Part shown: piece by piece, positions 24,628-33,405 of the stretch
Layout of the letters: each line of letters opens with the position of its first letter
Position numbering within the stretch: position 1 is the first letter of the stretch
NCBI RefSeq assembly: GCF_000403645.1
Contig: NC_021313.1
Location: 558,001 to 622,000, forward strand
Origin: Salinarchaeum sp. Harcht-Bsk1
Lineage (GTDB): Archaea > Halobacteriota > Halobacteria > Halobacteriales > Salinarchaeaceae
DNA length: 64,000 nucleotides
Direction of reading: 5' to 3'
Notes under the pieces: model-generated
The model's database searches: none
What the model was told of the DNA's origin: nothing
The model's input: only the letters and a program-made list of their open reading frames with translations
Made by a program: the position numbers and the translations under genes

Positions 24628-26850
24628 ATGGAGCCCAAGCGGGAACTCGCCAGCGTCGACCTCCGCGCGCTCGTCGGCGAACTCGGCGGCTACGAGGGCG
24701 CGATCGTCGACAAGGCGTACCTCTACGGGGACGACCTCCTCCGCTTGCGGCTACGCGATCACGACCGCGGCCGCCTCGAGTTACTGATCGAGGTCGGGGA
24801 GCAGAAGCGGATTCACATGGCCGACCCGGACCTGGTGCCCGACGCGCCGGGACGTCCGCCGAACTTCGCGAAGATGCTCCGGAACCGGATGTCCGGCGCG
24901 ACGTTCGAAGGGATCGAGCAGCACGGCTTCGACCGGATCCTCAAACTCGACTTCGAGCGCACGGACTCGGACACCTCGATCGTCGCGGAACTGTTCGGCG
25001 ACGGGAACATTGCGGTCCTCGACGAGAACGGGAGCGTCGTGGACTCGCTCGAAACCGTCCGCCTGCACTCGCGAACCGTCGCCCCCGGCTCGAAGTACGA
25101 GTACCCGGAGGCCCGGGTCGACCCCCTGTCGCTGTCCTACGAGGCGTTCGTCGAGCACATGGACGCCTCGGACACGGACGTCGTCCGGACGCTCGCGACG
25201 CAACTCGACCTCGGCGGCGAGTACGCCGAGGAGCTGTGCGCCCGCGCCGGCGTCGAGAAGGAACTACCGATCGCCGAGGCCGACGATTCCGTCTACGAAC
25301 CCGTCTACGACGCCCTCCAGTGGCTCGCCGACGCGCTCGAAACGGCGGCCCTCGATCCCCGGGTCTACTACGCCGATCCGGAGGACGGCGGCGGTGCGGA
25401 CGCCGCCGGCGAGGGGGACGGACGCCAGCGCGGTCAGCCAGTCGACGTGACGCCGGTCCCGCTCGCGGATCACGAGAATCTCGCGAGCGAGCCCCACGAC
25501 AGCTTCAACGCCGCCGTCGACGCGTACTTCCACGAACTCGAGAGCTACGAGGCCGACGCGGGAGGGGCTGCGGGAGAACCGGACCGCCCGGACTTCGAGG
25601 GCGAAATCGAGAAGCAAGAGCGGATCATCGCCCAGCAGCAGGAGGCCATCGCGGGGTTCGAGCAGGAGGCCCAGTCGTTGCGGGCCGCCGCAGAGGCGCT
25701 CTATGCCCAGTACGACCTCGTCGACGAACTCCTCAGCACGGTCCGGGCCGCTCGCGAGGAGGGCCACGACTGGGACGCCGTCGAGGAGCGCCTCGACGAA
25801 GGCGCCGAGCGGGGGATCGAGGCCGCCGAAATCGTCGCTTCCGTCGATCCGCAGAACGCCCGCATCCGCGTCGAACTCGAAACCGGCGAGGGGGACGACG
25901 CCGAGACCCACACTGCCTGGATCGAGGCCGAGGAGGGCGTCGAGCACAACGCCGACCGGCTCTACACCGAGGCGAAAGCCGTCGAGGAGAAGAAGGAAGG
26001 TGCCGAATCAGCGATCGAGGACACCCGCGAACGGCTCGCGGAGATCGAACAGCGACGCGAGGAGTGGGAGGCCCGCGACGAGCAGGAGGACGGCGCTGAA
26101 GCCGGCGACGGGAGCGGGGGAGCCGAGGACGGCGACGAGGACGGGGGGCGCTCCGACCAGGAGTGGCTCGACCTGCCCTCGATCCCGATCCGGAGCCGCG
26201 ACTGGTGGTACGACCGGTTCCGGTGGTTCCGGACCTCCCAGGGCTTCCTCGTCATCGGGGGCCGCGACGCCGACCAGAACGAGGAACTTGTCCAGAAGTA
26301 CCTCGAACCCGGCGACCGGTTCCTCCACGCGCAGGCCCACGGCGGCCCAGTGACGATCCTGAAGGCCGCCGACCCGAGCGAGTCCGGTCGCGACGTGGAG
26401 ATTCCGGAGGCCGCCGAGCGCGAGGCCGCCCGCTTCGCCGTGACCTACTCCTCGGTCTGGAAGGAGGGGAAGTTCTCCGGCGACGTCTACGCCGTCGATC
26501 ACGACCAGGTCTCGAAGACCCCCGAGAGCGGCGAGTACCTCGAGAAGGGCGGGTTCGCGATCCGTGGCGACCGCACCTACTACGACGACGTCGAGGTCGC
26601 CTGCACGGTCGGGATCCAGTGCGAACCCGAGACCCGCGTGATCGGCGGACCGCCCGAAGCGATCGAGGACCAGGCCGTGACGACCGTCGCCGTCGAACCG
26701 GGGAAGTTCGCCCAGGGCGACGTCGGCAAGCGGATCTACCGGCAGTTCCGCGAGCGATTTTCCGACACGAGTTTCGTACGGAAGGTCGCGAGTCCGGACC
26801 TGATCCAGCACTTCCTGCCGCCGGGGACGAGTCGGATCGCCGAGGAGTGA
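24628..26850 (+). CDS. rqcH: RqcH (NFACT/Rqc2 family) ribosome-rescue protein
   Basis: A 740-residue NFACT protein, the archaeal counterpart of Rqc2/NEMF. In the family it binds stalled large ribosomal subunits with peptidyl-tRNA and, in bacteria, adds C-terminal tails. NFACT-N (about 1-190) includes GFDRILKLDF with the Asp102-Arg103 pair, the DR motif needed for tail synthesis in bacteria and yeast. A long coiled coil follows (about 325-500, EKQERIIAQQQEAIAGFEQE). An acidic linker (about 480-510) leads to the NFACT-R domain with SRDWWYDRFRWFRTSQGFLVIGG and GGPVTILK. The end holds KRIYRQFRERFSD. Start ATG 24628. Pth2, another peptidyl-tRNA enzyme, is at 55327. Confidence 0.93.
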   Translation: MEPKRELASVDLRALVGELGGYEGAIVDKAYLYGDDLLRLRLRDHDRGRLELLIEVGEQKRIHMADPDLVPDAPGRPPNFAKMLRNRMSGATFEGIEQHGFDRILKLDFERTDSDTSIVAELFGDGNIAVLDENGSVVDSLETVRLHSRTVAPGSKYEYPEARVDPLSLSYEAFVEHMDASDTDVVRTLATQLDLGGEYAEELCARAGVEKELPIAEADDSVYEPVYDALQWLADALETAALDPRVYYADPEDGGGADAAGEGDGRQRGQPVDVTPVPLADHENLASEPHDSFNAAVDAYFHELESYEADAGGAAGEPDRPDFEGEIEKQERIIAQQQEAIAGFEQEAQSLRAAAEALYAQYDLVDELLSTVRAAREEGHDWDAVEERLDEGAERGIEAAEIVASVDPQNARIRVELETGEGDDAETHTAWIEAEEGVEHNADRLYTEAKAVEEKKEGAESAIEDTRERLAEIEQRREEWEARDEQEDGAEAGDGSGGAEDGDEDGGRSDQEWLDLPSIPIRSRDWWYDRFRWFRTSQGFLVIGGRDADQNEELVQKYLEPGDRFLHAQAHGGPVTILKAADPSESGRDVEIPEAAEREAARFAVTYSSVWKEGKFSGDVYAVDHDQVSKTPESGEYLEKGGFAIRGDRTYYDDVEVACTVGIQCEPETRVIGGPPEAIEDQAVTTVAVEPGKFAQGDVGKRIYRQFRERFSDTSFVRKVASPDLIQHFLPPGTSRIAEE

Positions 26851-26867
26851 GTCGCTACTTCGCCGGA

Positions 26868-28046
26868 TCACTCAATGGCGTCGAGCACGTCGCCGATCCA
26901 CTCCAGATTGCGCTCGGGAAGCACGCCGTAGCCGTAAAACGAGAGTCGATCGGCGCCGGCGTCGACTGCCGTCTCGATCTGCGAGCGGAGCCGCGCCTTC
27001 GAGTCGAGGATCGGGTGCCCGGCGAGGATCCCCGCCGTGACTGGCACGTCGAGCATCGTCCGCGTCGCCCGCACGTCGTCCCGGACGACCGTGGGGTCCT
27101 CGTGGTAGGCGAGCACGGTCACGCCGTCGACGATCCCGGATAGGGCGTCGAGGTCGAGCCCGTGCTTCCAGGAGTGCTCGATCCCCATCCGGTCGTCGCC
27201 GAGCCCGCCCATCTTCAGGTAGTAGGTGAAGTCCGCGGGCGCGATTTCGTCGGCGAAGTCTTCGAGTAGCTCCGACAGCGTCTCCCGGCGAACGTGGGCG
27301 TAGTCACGAACTGCCGGGTGCTCGGCGAGCCAGCCGCCGACGTCGGTGTCCGCGGCGAGGTCGCCGTCGAAGCGGGCATCGAGCGCGTCCTGGGCGCTCT
27401 CCCGCGCTGCGTCGACGTCGACACCGGCGTCCGTGGCGTTCGCTCGGCAGTGCTCGCAGAAACACAGGCCGAACAGGAACTCGCCGAGGGGCCCGAGTTC
27501 CGTGAAGAACTCCTGGTGGTGCCAGCCGTAGCCCGTGCCGTACTGGTAGTCGGCGAGTTCCATCTCGACGGCCTCGAAGTCCCGAGCGTCTGCGACGTCC
27601 GCGGCGAGCGCTCGACCATACTCCTGGACGTCCGGGTTCGACGGGCAGAGCCCCCAGACGAGCGAGTCGCCGAAGGGCGAGCGCATCGTGGCGTCGGGGT
27701 GGTTCCGGCCCTGCTTCGAGCTGTGGAAGGGCACGGTCCAGGATCGCAGCGCGACTGGTGAGCCCGCGAACGCGTCCGTAATCTCGCCGACCCAGTCCGC
27801 CTCGCCCATCGTCTCGTTCACGTCCGGCGTGAGCTCCCCGTACCGAGATTCGTCCGGTTGGAAGTAGGCGCTCGCGTCAGCGAAGAACGTCTTCCGCTCG
27901 GGGTTGTGCGGGTTCAGCGTCTGCACGGAGTGCATCGTCGTCGCGAGGTTCACCGTGTCGATGCCGAGGTCGTCGAGTCGCTCGGCGACCGCTTCGGGCC
28001 CCTCGTCCACGAGGTCCCAAGGATGGGCCCAGATGCTCGCGTTCAC
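26868..28046 (-). CDS. putative TIM-barrel protein with CxCxxC motif, coupled to M81 gene
   Basis: A 392-residue soluble protein that reads like an (alpha/beta)8 barrel of the glycoside-hydrolase-like kind: VNLATTMHSVQTL, WTVPFHSS, LVWGLCPSNPDVQEYGRAL, EMELADYQYG, then GLCFCEHC with Cys195, Cys197 and Cys200. The last strands are VTVLAYHEDP and DRLSFYGYGVL. The cysteines may bind a metal. Related sequences occur in bacteria as uncharacterised hydrolase-like proteins. The GTG at 28046 overlaps the stop of the M81 gene by 4 bp (GTGA); three codons further upstream another GTG (28055) is possible. No function can be assigned; tight coupling says it acts with the M81 protein. Confidence 0.72.
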   Translation of the reverse strand: MNASIWAHPWDLVDEGPEAVAERLDDLGIDTVNLATTMHSVQTLNPHNPERKTFFADASAYFQPDESRYGELTPDVNETMGEADWVGEITDAFAGSPVALRSWTVPFHSSKQGRNHPDATMRSPFGDSLVWGLCPSNPDVQEYGRALAADVADARDFEAVEMELADYQYGTGYGWHHQEFFTELGPLGEFLFGLCFCEHCRANATDAGVDVDAARESAQDALDARFDGDLAADTDVGGWLAEHPAVRDYAHVRRETLSELLEDFADEIAPADFTYYLKMGGLGDDRMGIEHSWKHGLDLDALSGIVDGVTVLAYHEDPTVVRDDVRATRTMLDVPVTAGILAGHPILDSKARLRSQIETAVDAGADRLSFYGYGVLPERNLEWIGDVLDAIE

Positions 28047-29473
28047 GCCGACCACCCAGTCTCCTCGTCGATCGGTGCGATCGGACGCGGGACGCGCTCG
28101 TAGGGCAGTTCGGAGAGCACTTGATCGGTGTTCCCACGCGTGAGGGCAAAGAGCCGTCGGCCTGCGAGCGCCTTCCAGGCCGGACTGAGGTAGCCGCTCT
28201 TGAGGACGACGAGGTCCCTGGCGGTCGGCTCGATGCCGACGTCTCGCAGGTTCGCGGGGTCGCGGTGGACGTTGGTCCGCTCCTCGGTGACCAGCACCGT
28301 CGTCCCGTCGACGACGACCCGGGCAGTTCCGACGCCGTCGACGGTCGCGACCTCCCGGACGTCGGCTGCTGTGTCGTACGGCTCCCCGCTACCGGCTGCC
28401 TGGCCGAGCGCGAGGTCCACTGTCTCGCCGTCGCCCGCTGACGCACAGGTATCGTACGCGTCCGGGTCGGCGATCACCGCCACCAGGGGATCGTCGAACG
28501 CCGACCGCTCGGTGACGGTCTGCAGGAAATCGACGACGTCCTCGGAGCCGCCCGCACCGGGAATGTCGCCGGTGTCGGCTACGACGACCGGTCCGTCCGT
28601 CGTCGCGGCCGCCTCGTCCAGTGCAGTTTCGGGATCGTACGCCTCCGTCGTAAACGCGAACTCGTCGCGACGATCCCAGAATGCCTCTGCGAGTTCGGTG
28701 GCAGTCGACTCCACAGAGGCTTCGTCGCTGGCGTCGCCGGTGACGAGTGCGTGACAGCCGGCGTGGGGCGAGTCGGCCCACGGGAACCCGAGGAAGTAGT
28801 TCGCGTCGAGGATCCCCGACTCCTCGTCGGCCGACCGACACCGCTCGATCAGCGAGGCCATCGGCGCTGCCTCCGTCTCCGATCGCTCACCGGCGAGGAG
28901 CATCGGCAGTCGCTCCCACCCGAGCGTCAACTCGCGATCGTCCCGGACCGATTCGAGCAGGAGCGACGCTGCCCGCTCGCCAGTCTCGACGACGTCGGTG
29001 TGGGGAGCGGTGCGATACCCCGCAACGCCGTCGAGTTGCTCGACGAGTCGTTCGGTGATCGTGGCGTGCATGTCGAGGGCGGCCGTGATCGGCACGTCTG
29101 GGCCGATCGTCTCCCGGATCGCAGCGACCAACGCTCCCTCGGGATCCGGGTAGTGCTCGGCGTGCATCGAGCCGTGGAGGTCGAGACAGACGCCGTCGAG
29201 GTGCTCGCCCTCGATTCGGTCGAGCAGTTCGTCGCGGAACCGCTCGAACGCAGCGTCGGTCACCGTCGGGCCCGGAATCGCGTCGGTACCGATCGTCGGT
29301 AGCAGGTCCGCGTCGGCGGCCAGGAGGGCGTCGCGGATCCCCGCGATCGAGCGTCCGGTTGCGAACGATCCGAGGAGCGCGTCGTCGGTCGCGACCTCGA
29401 AATCCTCGAACTCCGTCGATCCATCGGCGAACGTATTCGTCTCGTGTTTGACCGTCGCGACGGCGATTCGCAT
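28043..29473 (-). CDS. M81 family metallopeptidase-like protein (MlrC-related)
   Basis: A 476-residue member of the M81 family, whose best known member MlrC cleaves linearised microcystin. AVATVKHETNTF (4-15) is the conserved start; LDLHGSMHAEHYPD and ALDMHATITERL contain the Asp and His metal ligands; YRTAPHTDVVETGERA is the third; and VVADTGDIPGAGGSED opens the C-terminal domain. In bacteria relatives are predicted to open lactams or hydrolyse cyclic amides. It is first in a two-gene unit with the TIM-barrel gene. No transporter is adjacent, so an intracellular substrate is likely. Start ATG 29473. Confidence 0.85.
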   Translation of the reverse strand: MRIAVATVKHETNTFADGSTEFEDFEVATDDALLGSFATGRSIAGIRDALLAADADLLPTIGTDAIPGPTVTDAAFERFRDELLDRIEGEHLDGVCLDLHGSMHAEHYPDPEGALVAAIRETIGPDVPITAALDMHATITERLVEQLDGVAGYRTAPHTDVVETGERAASLLLESVRDDRELTLGWERLPMLLAGERSETEAAPMASLIERCRSADEESGILDANYFLGFPWADSPHAGCHALVTGDASDEASVESTATELAEAFWDRRDEFAFTTEAYDPETALDEAAATTDGPVVVADTGDIPGAGGSEDVVDFLQTVTERSAFDDPLVAVIADPDAYDTCASAGDGETVDLALGQAAGSGEPYDTAADVREVATVDGVGTARVVVDGTTVLVTEERTNVHRDPANLRDVGIEPTARDLVVLKSGYLSPAWKALAGRRLFALTRGNTDQVLSELPYERVPRPIAPIDEETGWSA

Positions 29474-29645
29474 CGAGTGAACGAGGTCCGGGGCGGGCAG
29501 TAAACCACCCGATGGGTTTCACCGTGGCGGGTGTAGAACCAATACGACTCGCCCACAACAGCAAAGACTCCCCTTTGCGTCACCCCGTTCAGGACCGATC
29601 CAGCGTGCCCCCGAGGTACTGCAACCTCACGGGGTATCCCTCTCC

Positions 29646-30377
29646 GTGAGCGACGCCAACGACGGTCTCGTCTGCCCAGAATGCGGCGGACCGATCGGGC
29701 AGACGTCCACGTACAGCATGCACTGCTCGGCGGACCTCACCGCGGAGCGGGAAGCCGCCGACGCGGACGACGACGGCGTCTGGGACAGCGCCGAGATTCC
29801 GGCCTCGGGCTGGGGCGAGGAGGCGGCAGACGCCGACCAGTCCCTGGAGGCGGGTGCCGGCGGGGCCGCCGAATCGGGCGCCCGCGGGGCTGCCGAATCG
29901 GGCACCGGCGACGCTGCCGGATCGGGCACCGACGGAACGGCGACGTCCGTCGACCAGCACGACGGCCTGCTCGATCCCCAGGGTATCGTCGACGACGCGC
30001 TCACGGTCGTGGTCGGCATACTCGGCGGCATCGTCGTCGGCCTCGTCGCGACGGTCGTCCTGTTGATCCTGACCGGCTCAGGCTGGGCGCTGCTGTTCGG
30101 CTTCGTCGGTTGGCTCGGCGCGACTGCCTACCTCGTGCGCCGGCGGACCGTCCAGGGCGCGATCTCCAAGAGCGCGTACGCCGTCGCGGCCGTGTTCCTG
30201 CTAATTCCGCTCGTCGTCGCGAGCCCGGTGATACACGTCGAGGGTGGGGTCGAGGACCGCGTCGAAGGCTTCCTCGTCCTGCTGGTGCTGGTCGCGTTCC
30301 CGGCGGGGGTTGCTGCCGTGGTCGGGTTCGTCGCGGCACGCTTCGTCCCCGAGGAGGCCGACGGAAGCATCGACTGA
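29646..30377 (+). CDS. zinc-ribbon membrane protein, paralogue A (one cysteine lost)
   Basis: A 243-residue protein. The N-terminus has CPECGGP (10-16) and, 10 residues later, SMHC (24-27). The partner gene at 30535 has CMHC there, so here the third zinc ligand is Ser24. An acidic, low-complexity linker with 24-bp repeats follows (about 31-105), then four membrane helices (about 113-136, 141-158, 168-188, 202-228). Start is a GTG at 29646. Proteins with a short zinc ribbon and membrane helices are common in haloarchaea and have no known function. With three ligands the ribbon may not hold zinc. Confidence 0.75.
   Translation: MSDANDGLVCPECGGPIGQTSTYSMHCSADLTAEREAADADDDGVWDSAEIPASGWGEEAADADQSLEAGAGGAAESGARGAAESGTGDAAGSGTDGTATSVDQHDGLLDPQGIVDDALTVVVGILGGIVVGLVATVVLLILTGSGWALLFGFVGWLGATAYLVRRRTVQGAISKSAYAVAAVFLLIPLVVASPVIHVEGGVEDRVEGFLVLLVLVAFPAGVAAVVGFVAARFVPEEADGSID
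29862..29933 (+). repeat. three 24-bp imperfect tandem repeats in paralogue A linker
   Basis: Three consecutive units at 29862-29885, 29886-29909 and 29910-29933 share the core GCCGAATCGGGC or a one-to-two-base variant. They encode GAAESGAR, GAAESGTG and DAAGSGTD. They extend the flexible acidic linker between zinc ribbon and membrane helices. The partner gene has no such repeats. Confidence 0.85.
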
Positions 30378-30534
30378 GGCCCGGGAGTCTGGGATTGGGA
30401 TCCGGCGTGGGCCGACAGACCGTTCGATCCAGGTCCACAACAGTGATAAGAACGACGCGAGTCGGAGCGACCACCCCTAGCCGTGTCCCCACCGATCAGA
30501 CGATCACGTTCGCCTTCCAGGAGGTGTCGCTCGC

Positions 30535-31050
30535 GTGGCTGAGAACGGCCCCGTCTGTCCGGAGTGTGGCGGCCCGGTCGCACAGACGTCGACGTTCTGC
30601 ATGCACTGCTCGGCCGATCTCGAGGACGCCGATCGCGTGGACGCTGAACCCACCGGCGCCGATGCCGCAGACGCAGCCGACGTCGCCTGGGACGATTCAC
30701 CGGACGTGGCGGACTGGCGTGACGGGACTCCAGAGCGCGAGTCGGAATGGGAGGGAGGCACCGGCGGTGGCGCCCCGGAGGAGCCGGGCGACGGCGACGA
30801 CGTCGCCGCACAGGGCGACCTGCCATCCGAGTATCGATCGAGCGGCGGCACCACGTCCAGACGGTTGCTGCCCGACCGGTTCGTGACCAAGGCGGTCACC
30901 TTCGTTCTCTCGATCGTCGGTGGGCTCACCGTCGGCGCCGTCAGTGCGATCGTGCTCGGTCCCCTGATCCCGACCGGCTGGGCGTTCCTGCTCGTCGTTG
31001 TGCTGTGGCTGGGATCGACGACCGTGTTCCTCCGAATAGCGCCCGGATAG
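30535..31050 (+). CDS. zinc-ribbon membrane protein, paralogue B
   Basis: A 171-residue protein homologous to the preceding gene. CPECGGPVAQTSTFCMHCSA (8-27) has all four zinc-binding cysteines (8, 11, 22, 25). An acidic linker (about 30-110) leads to two membrane helices (about 118-140 and 146-165). Start is the GTG at 30535; the first codons correspond to those of paralogue A. It is shorter by one helix pair. The two genes are 157 bp apart on the same strand, with a separate probable promoter between them. Function unknown; a membrane-tethered zinc ribbon could bind nucleic acid or protein partners. Confidence 0.75.
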   Translation: MAENGPVCPECGGPVAQTSTFCMHCSADLEDADRVDAEPTGADAADAADVAWDDSPDVADWRDGTPERESEWEGGTGGGAPEEPGDGDDVAAQGDLPSEYRSSGGTTSRRLLPDRFVTKAVTFVLSIVGGLTVGAVSAIVLGPLIPTGWAFLLVVVLWLGSTTVFLRIAPG

Positions 31051-31120
31051 CAGCGCGCTCCGAGAGCGAACCGAATTCGCTCGGTCCCGTTCAGGCAGTC
31101 GGCCCCGGGCGGACGGCTGA

Positions 31121-31699
31121 TCACTCCAGCGGTCGCTTCGTCTTCTCGACGACGCCGACGCCCTCGATCTGCGCCGTGGGGTAGCCACCGTCAGCGTCTT
31201 TTTCCGCCGACTTCACCATGTCCCAGACGACGTTGAGCCCGGTCGTCACGCCCTCGAGTGCCTCCATCTCGCAGCCGGTCTTGCCGGTCGTCTCGACGGC
31301 GACGGTCAGTTCGACCGCTGGCGAACTCCCCACGTCGTCCACGTCACCGACGGCGGATTCGGAATCGCCGTCGCCATCGGCATGGACGGGACCGTCGTGG
31401 AGATCGAACGTCGTCTCGACGTTCGTGATCGGAATCTGGTGACACAGCGGGATCGTCTCCCAGGTGTGCTTGACCGCCTGGATCGCACCGACCCGGGCCG
31501 TCGCGAGGACGTCGCCCTTCTCGATCTCGCTGGCTGTGATCGCCTCGATCGTCGACGGCTGGAGACGAAGTCGTCCGCGAGCGACGGCCCGCCGAGCGGT
31601 GTCTGGCTTGTCGCCGACGTCGACCATGTCGACGGCGCCCTCGGCGTCCGTGTGCGTGAGATCGTCCGGATCCTCGCCGGACGCTCCCTCCTCACCCAT
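31121..31699 (-). CDS. moaC: cyclic pyranopterin monophosphate synthase
   Basis: A 192-residue MoaC that acts with the radical-SAM enzyme MoaA to make cyclic pyranopterin from GTP in molybdenum cofactor synthesis. DMVDVGDKPDTARRAVARG, KHTWETIPLCHQIPIT, TGKTGCEMEALEGVTTGLN, and DMVKSAEKDADG are the conserved family blocks, with the catalytic Lys and Asp in the last. An acidic insert of about 15 residues (HADGDGDSESAVGDVDD) interrupts the usual sequence. It overlaps the end of the NAD(P)H-hydrate repair gene by 8 bp and is read after it. moaA is not in the window. Confidence 0.94.
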   Translation of the reverse strand: MGEEGASGEDPDDLTHTDAEGAVDMVDVGDKPDTARRAVARGRLRLQPSTIEAITASEIEKGDVLATARVGAIQAVKHTWETIPLCHQIPITNVETTFDLHDGPVHADGDGDSESAVGDVDDVGSSPAVELTVAVETTGKTGCEMEALEGVTTGLNVVWDMVKSAEKDADGGYPTAQIEGVGVVEKTKRPLE

Positions 31700-33185
31700 C
31701 GGTCTTCCCCCACATCGCCAGCGGAATCTCGGCGAGGAGGTCCGAGGCGAGCATGCCGTACCCTCGCTCGTCGACGACGGCGTCGCCCGCGGTTCCGTTG
31801 ACGTACGCGGCGATCGCGCCGGCGTCGACCGGCCGCTGCGTCGAAACGAGTGCGCCCGTGATCCCGGCGAGGACGTCGCCGGTGCCGCCCGCCGTCATCC
31901 CCGGATTCCCGGTCCGGTTCACGCGGGTCGTCTCGCCGCCACTGATCACGTCGTAGGGACCCTTGACCAGCAGCGTCGCGCCGAGATCGCTGGCGAACGC
32001 CTCCACTGCGTCCGCGCGATCCCGCCAATCGTCGGCCTCCGGCCCGCCCATCGCCACGAGTTCGCCGCGGTGGGGCGTACAGAGCAGCGTCGCGTCGGTC
32101 TCCGCGACCACGTCCGGGACGACGCGGAGCGGGTCCGCGTCGACGACGACGGTCCCGCTCGCGGCGGCGAGGAACTCCCGTGCCGCGTCGAGCGTGTCCT
32201 CCGCTCGGCCGAGGCCCGGGCCGATCACCGTCGTGGTGCGATCGGCTGCGAGGTCGAGCAGTCGGTCGACGTGTCCAGGCAGGAGTCGATCGCCCGGAAG
32301 CGGCTTCGTGATGATGCTCTCGGAGTACCCCTGGACCTCGTCAGCGACGGACTCCGGACACGCGACGGTCGCCAGATCCGCGCCAGCCCGAAGCGCCGCC
32401 TGGGCCGTGAGGGCCGGTGCGCCGGTGTAGGGACCGCCGCCGACCACGAGGACGTGGCCGAAGTCGCCCTTGTGGCTGTCCTCGGGGCGGGAGAGCGCCT
32501 GCAGGTCGCCGGGACCGACGAACAGTTCGGCGGCGTCGGGAATGCCGATGTCCGCGACCTCGACGGTCGCGGCGACGTCGGCGAGGCCGGGCTTCTCGTC
32601 GTGGAAGGTCACGACGTGATCGGCTTCGACTGCGGCGTGTGGGCCATCGCCCGCGGCGTCGCCGGTGTCCGCGTCGACGCCAGAGGGCACGTCGACGGCG
32701 ACGACGGTCGCGCCGGCGTCGCTCGCGTCGTTGATCCGCTCCGTGGCCGTAGCAGCCGGTTCCCGCAACGCCCCGGTGACGCCGGTTCCGAGCATCGCGT
32801 CCACGACCAGGTCGGCCTCGTCGATCGCTGCGGCCGCGTCCGCGTCGCTCCCTGCCAACGCCGCGGTATCCCGGACCTCGATCGTCTGCTGTTCGGCCTG
32901 CTGGAGCGCGTCCCAGTTCTCGCGGGCGATGTCGGTCGTGATCGTCTCGGCACGGCCAAGGAGCAGCGTCGTCAGGTCGCGATCCTCGAGAAATCGCGCC
33001 GCGACGAACGCGTCGCCACCGTTGTTGCCCCGGCCGGCGACGATCGCGAGGGCGTCGCCCGGCTCCGTTCGCTCGCGAACCGCTCGCGCGACGGCGTTCC
33101 CACTGGACTCCATGAGCTGCTTCCGGGGGACGCCGAGCGCCGCAGCGTTAGCGTCGACGGCGGCCATCCGGTCGCTGGTGATCAT
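31692..33185 (-). CDS. nnr: bifunctional NAD(P)H-hydrate epimerase / ADP-dependent dehydratase
   Basis: A 497-residue repair enzyme. The N-terminal YjeF_N domain (about 1-215) epimerises damaged NAD(P)H hydrates: VAGRGNNGGDAFVAARFL carries the catalytic and nucleotide-binding residues, and VVDAMLGTGVTGAL follows. The C-terminal ribokinase-like domain (about 225-497) dehydrates the S form using ADP: VVGGGPYTGAPALTAQAAL, VIGPGLG, and NPGMTAGGTGDVLAG with the catalytic Asp. I chose the ATG at 33185 (MITSDRMAAVD); the frame is open much further upstream but consists of repeats. It ends in an 8-bp overlap with moaC. Confidence 0.93.
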   Translation of the reverse strand: MITSDRMAAVDANAAALGVPRKQLMESSGNAVARAVRERTEPGDALAIVAGRGNNGGDAFVAARFLEDRDLTTLLLGRAETITTDIARENWDALQQAEQQTIEVRDTAALAGSDADAAAAIDEADLVVDAMLGTGVTGALREPAATATERINDASDAGATVVAVDVPSGVDADTGDAAGDGPHAAVEADHVVTFHDEKPGLADVAATVEVADIGIPDAAELFVGPGDLQALSRPEDSHKGDFGHVLVVGGGPYTGAPALTAQAALRAGADLATVACPESVADEVQGYSESIITKPLPGDRLLPGHVDRLLDLAADRTTTVIGPGLGRAEDTLDAAREFLAAASGTVVVDADPLRVVPDVVAETDATLLCTPHRGELVAMGGPEADDWRDRADAVEAFASDLGATLLVKGPYDVISGGETTRVNRTGNPGMTAGGTGDVLAGITGALVSTQRPVDAGAIAAYVNGTAGDAVVDERGYGMLASDLLAEIPLAMWGKTDG

Positions 33186-33256
33186 GGACCGGCCTTCGAC
33201 GCCGGAGGACAAAGGTCCCGGGGACGGCGATCGTGACGGAAGAATGGACATTGGTG

Positions 33257-33405
33257 GATTCGACGGAGAACGAGTCGTCGGGAATCGATTCGACGAGCGG
33301 TCAATGTGACGCGAGGTCGATTCGACAGGAGAGCGATCCGACGGAGATCGATTCGACGGGAGATCGAATCGAGGAGACATTGACTCGACGAGGAGCGAAT
33401 CGGCG
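33257..33405. repeat. degenerate 15-16 bp repeats, core GATTCGACGGAGA
   Basis: About eight copies of a variable unit occur in 150 bp: for example GATTCGACGGAGA at 33257, CGATTCGACGAG near 33287, CGATTCGACAGGAGA near 33318, GATCCGACGGAGAT near 33335, CGATTCGACGGGAGAT near 33350, CGAATCGAGGAGA near 33365 and GACTCGACGAGGAGC near 33381. Spacing is uneven, about 14-30 bp. Not CRISPR-like because there are no distinct spacers. Could be a slippage-derived tract or a cluster of protein-binding sites. Confidence 0.65.
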
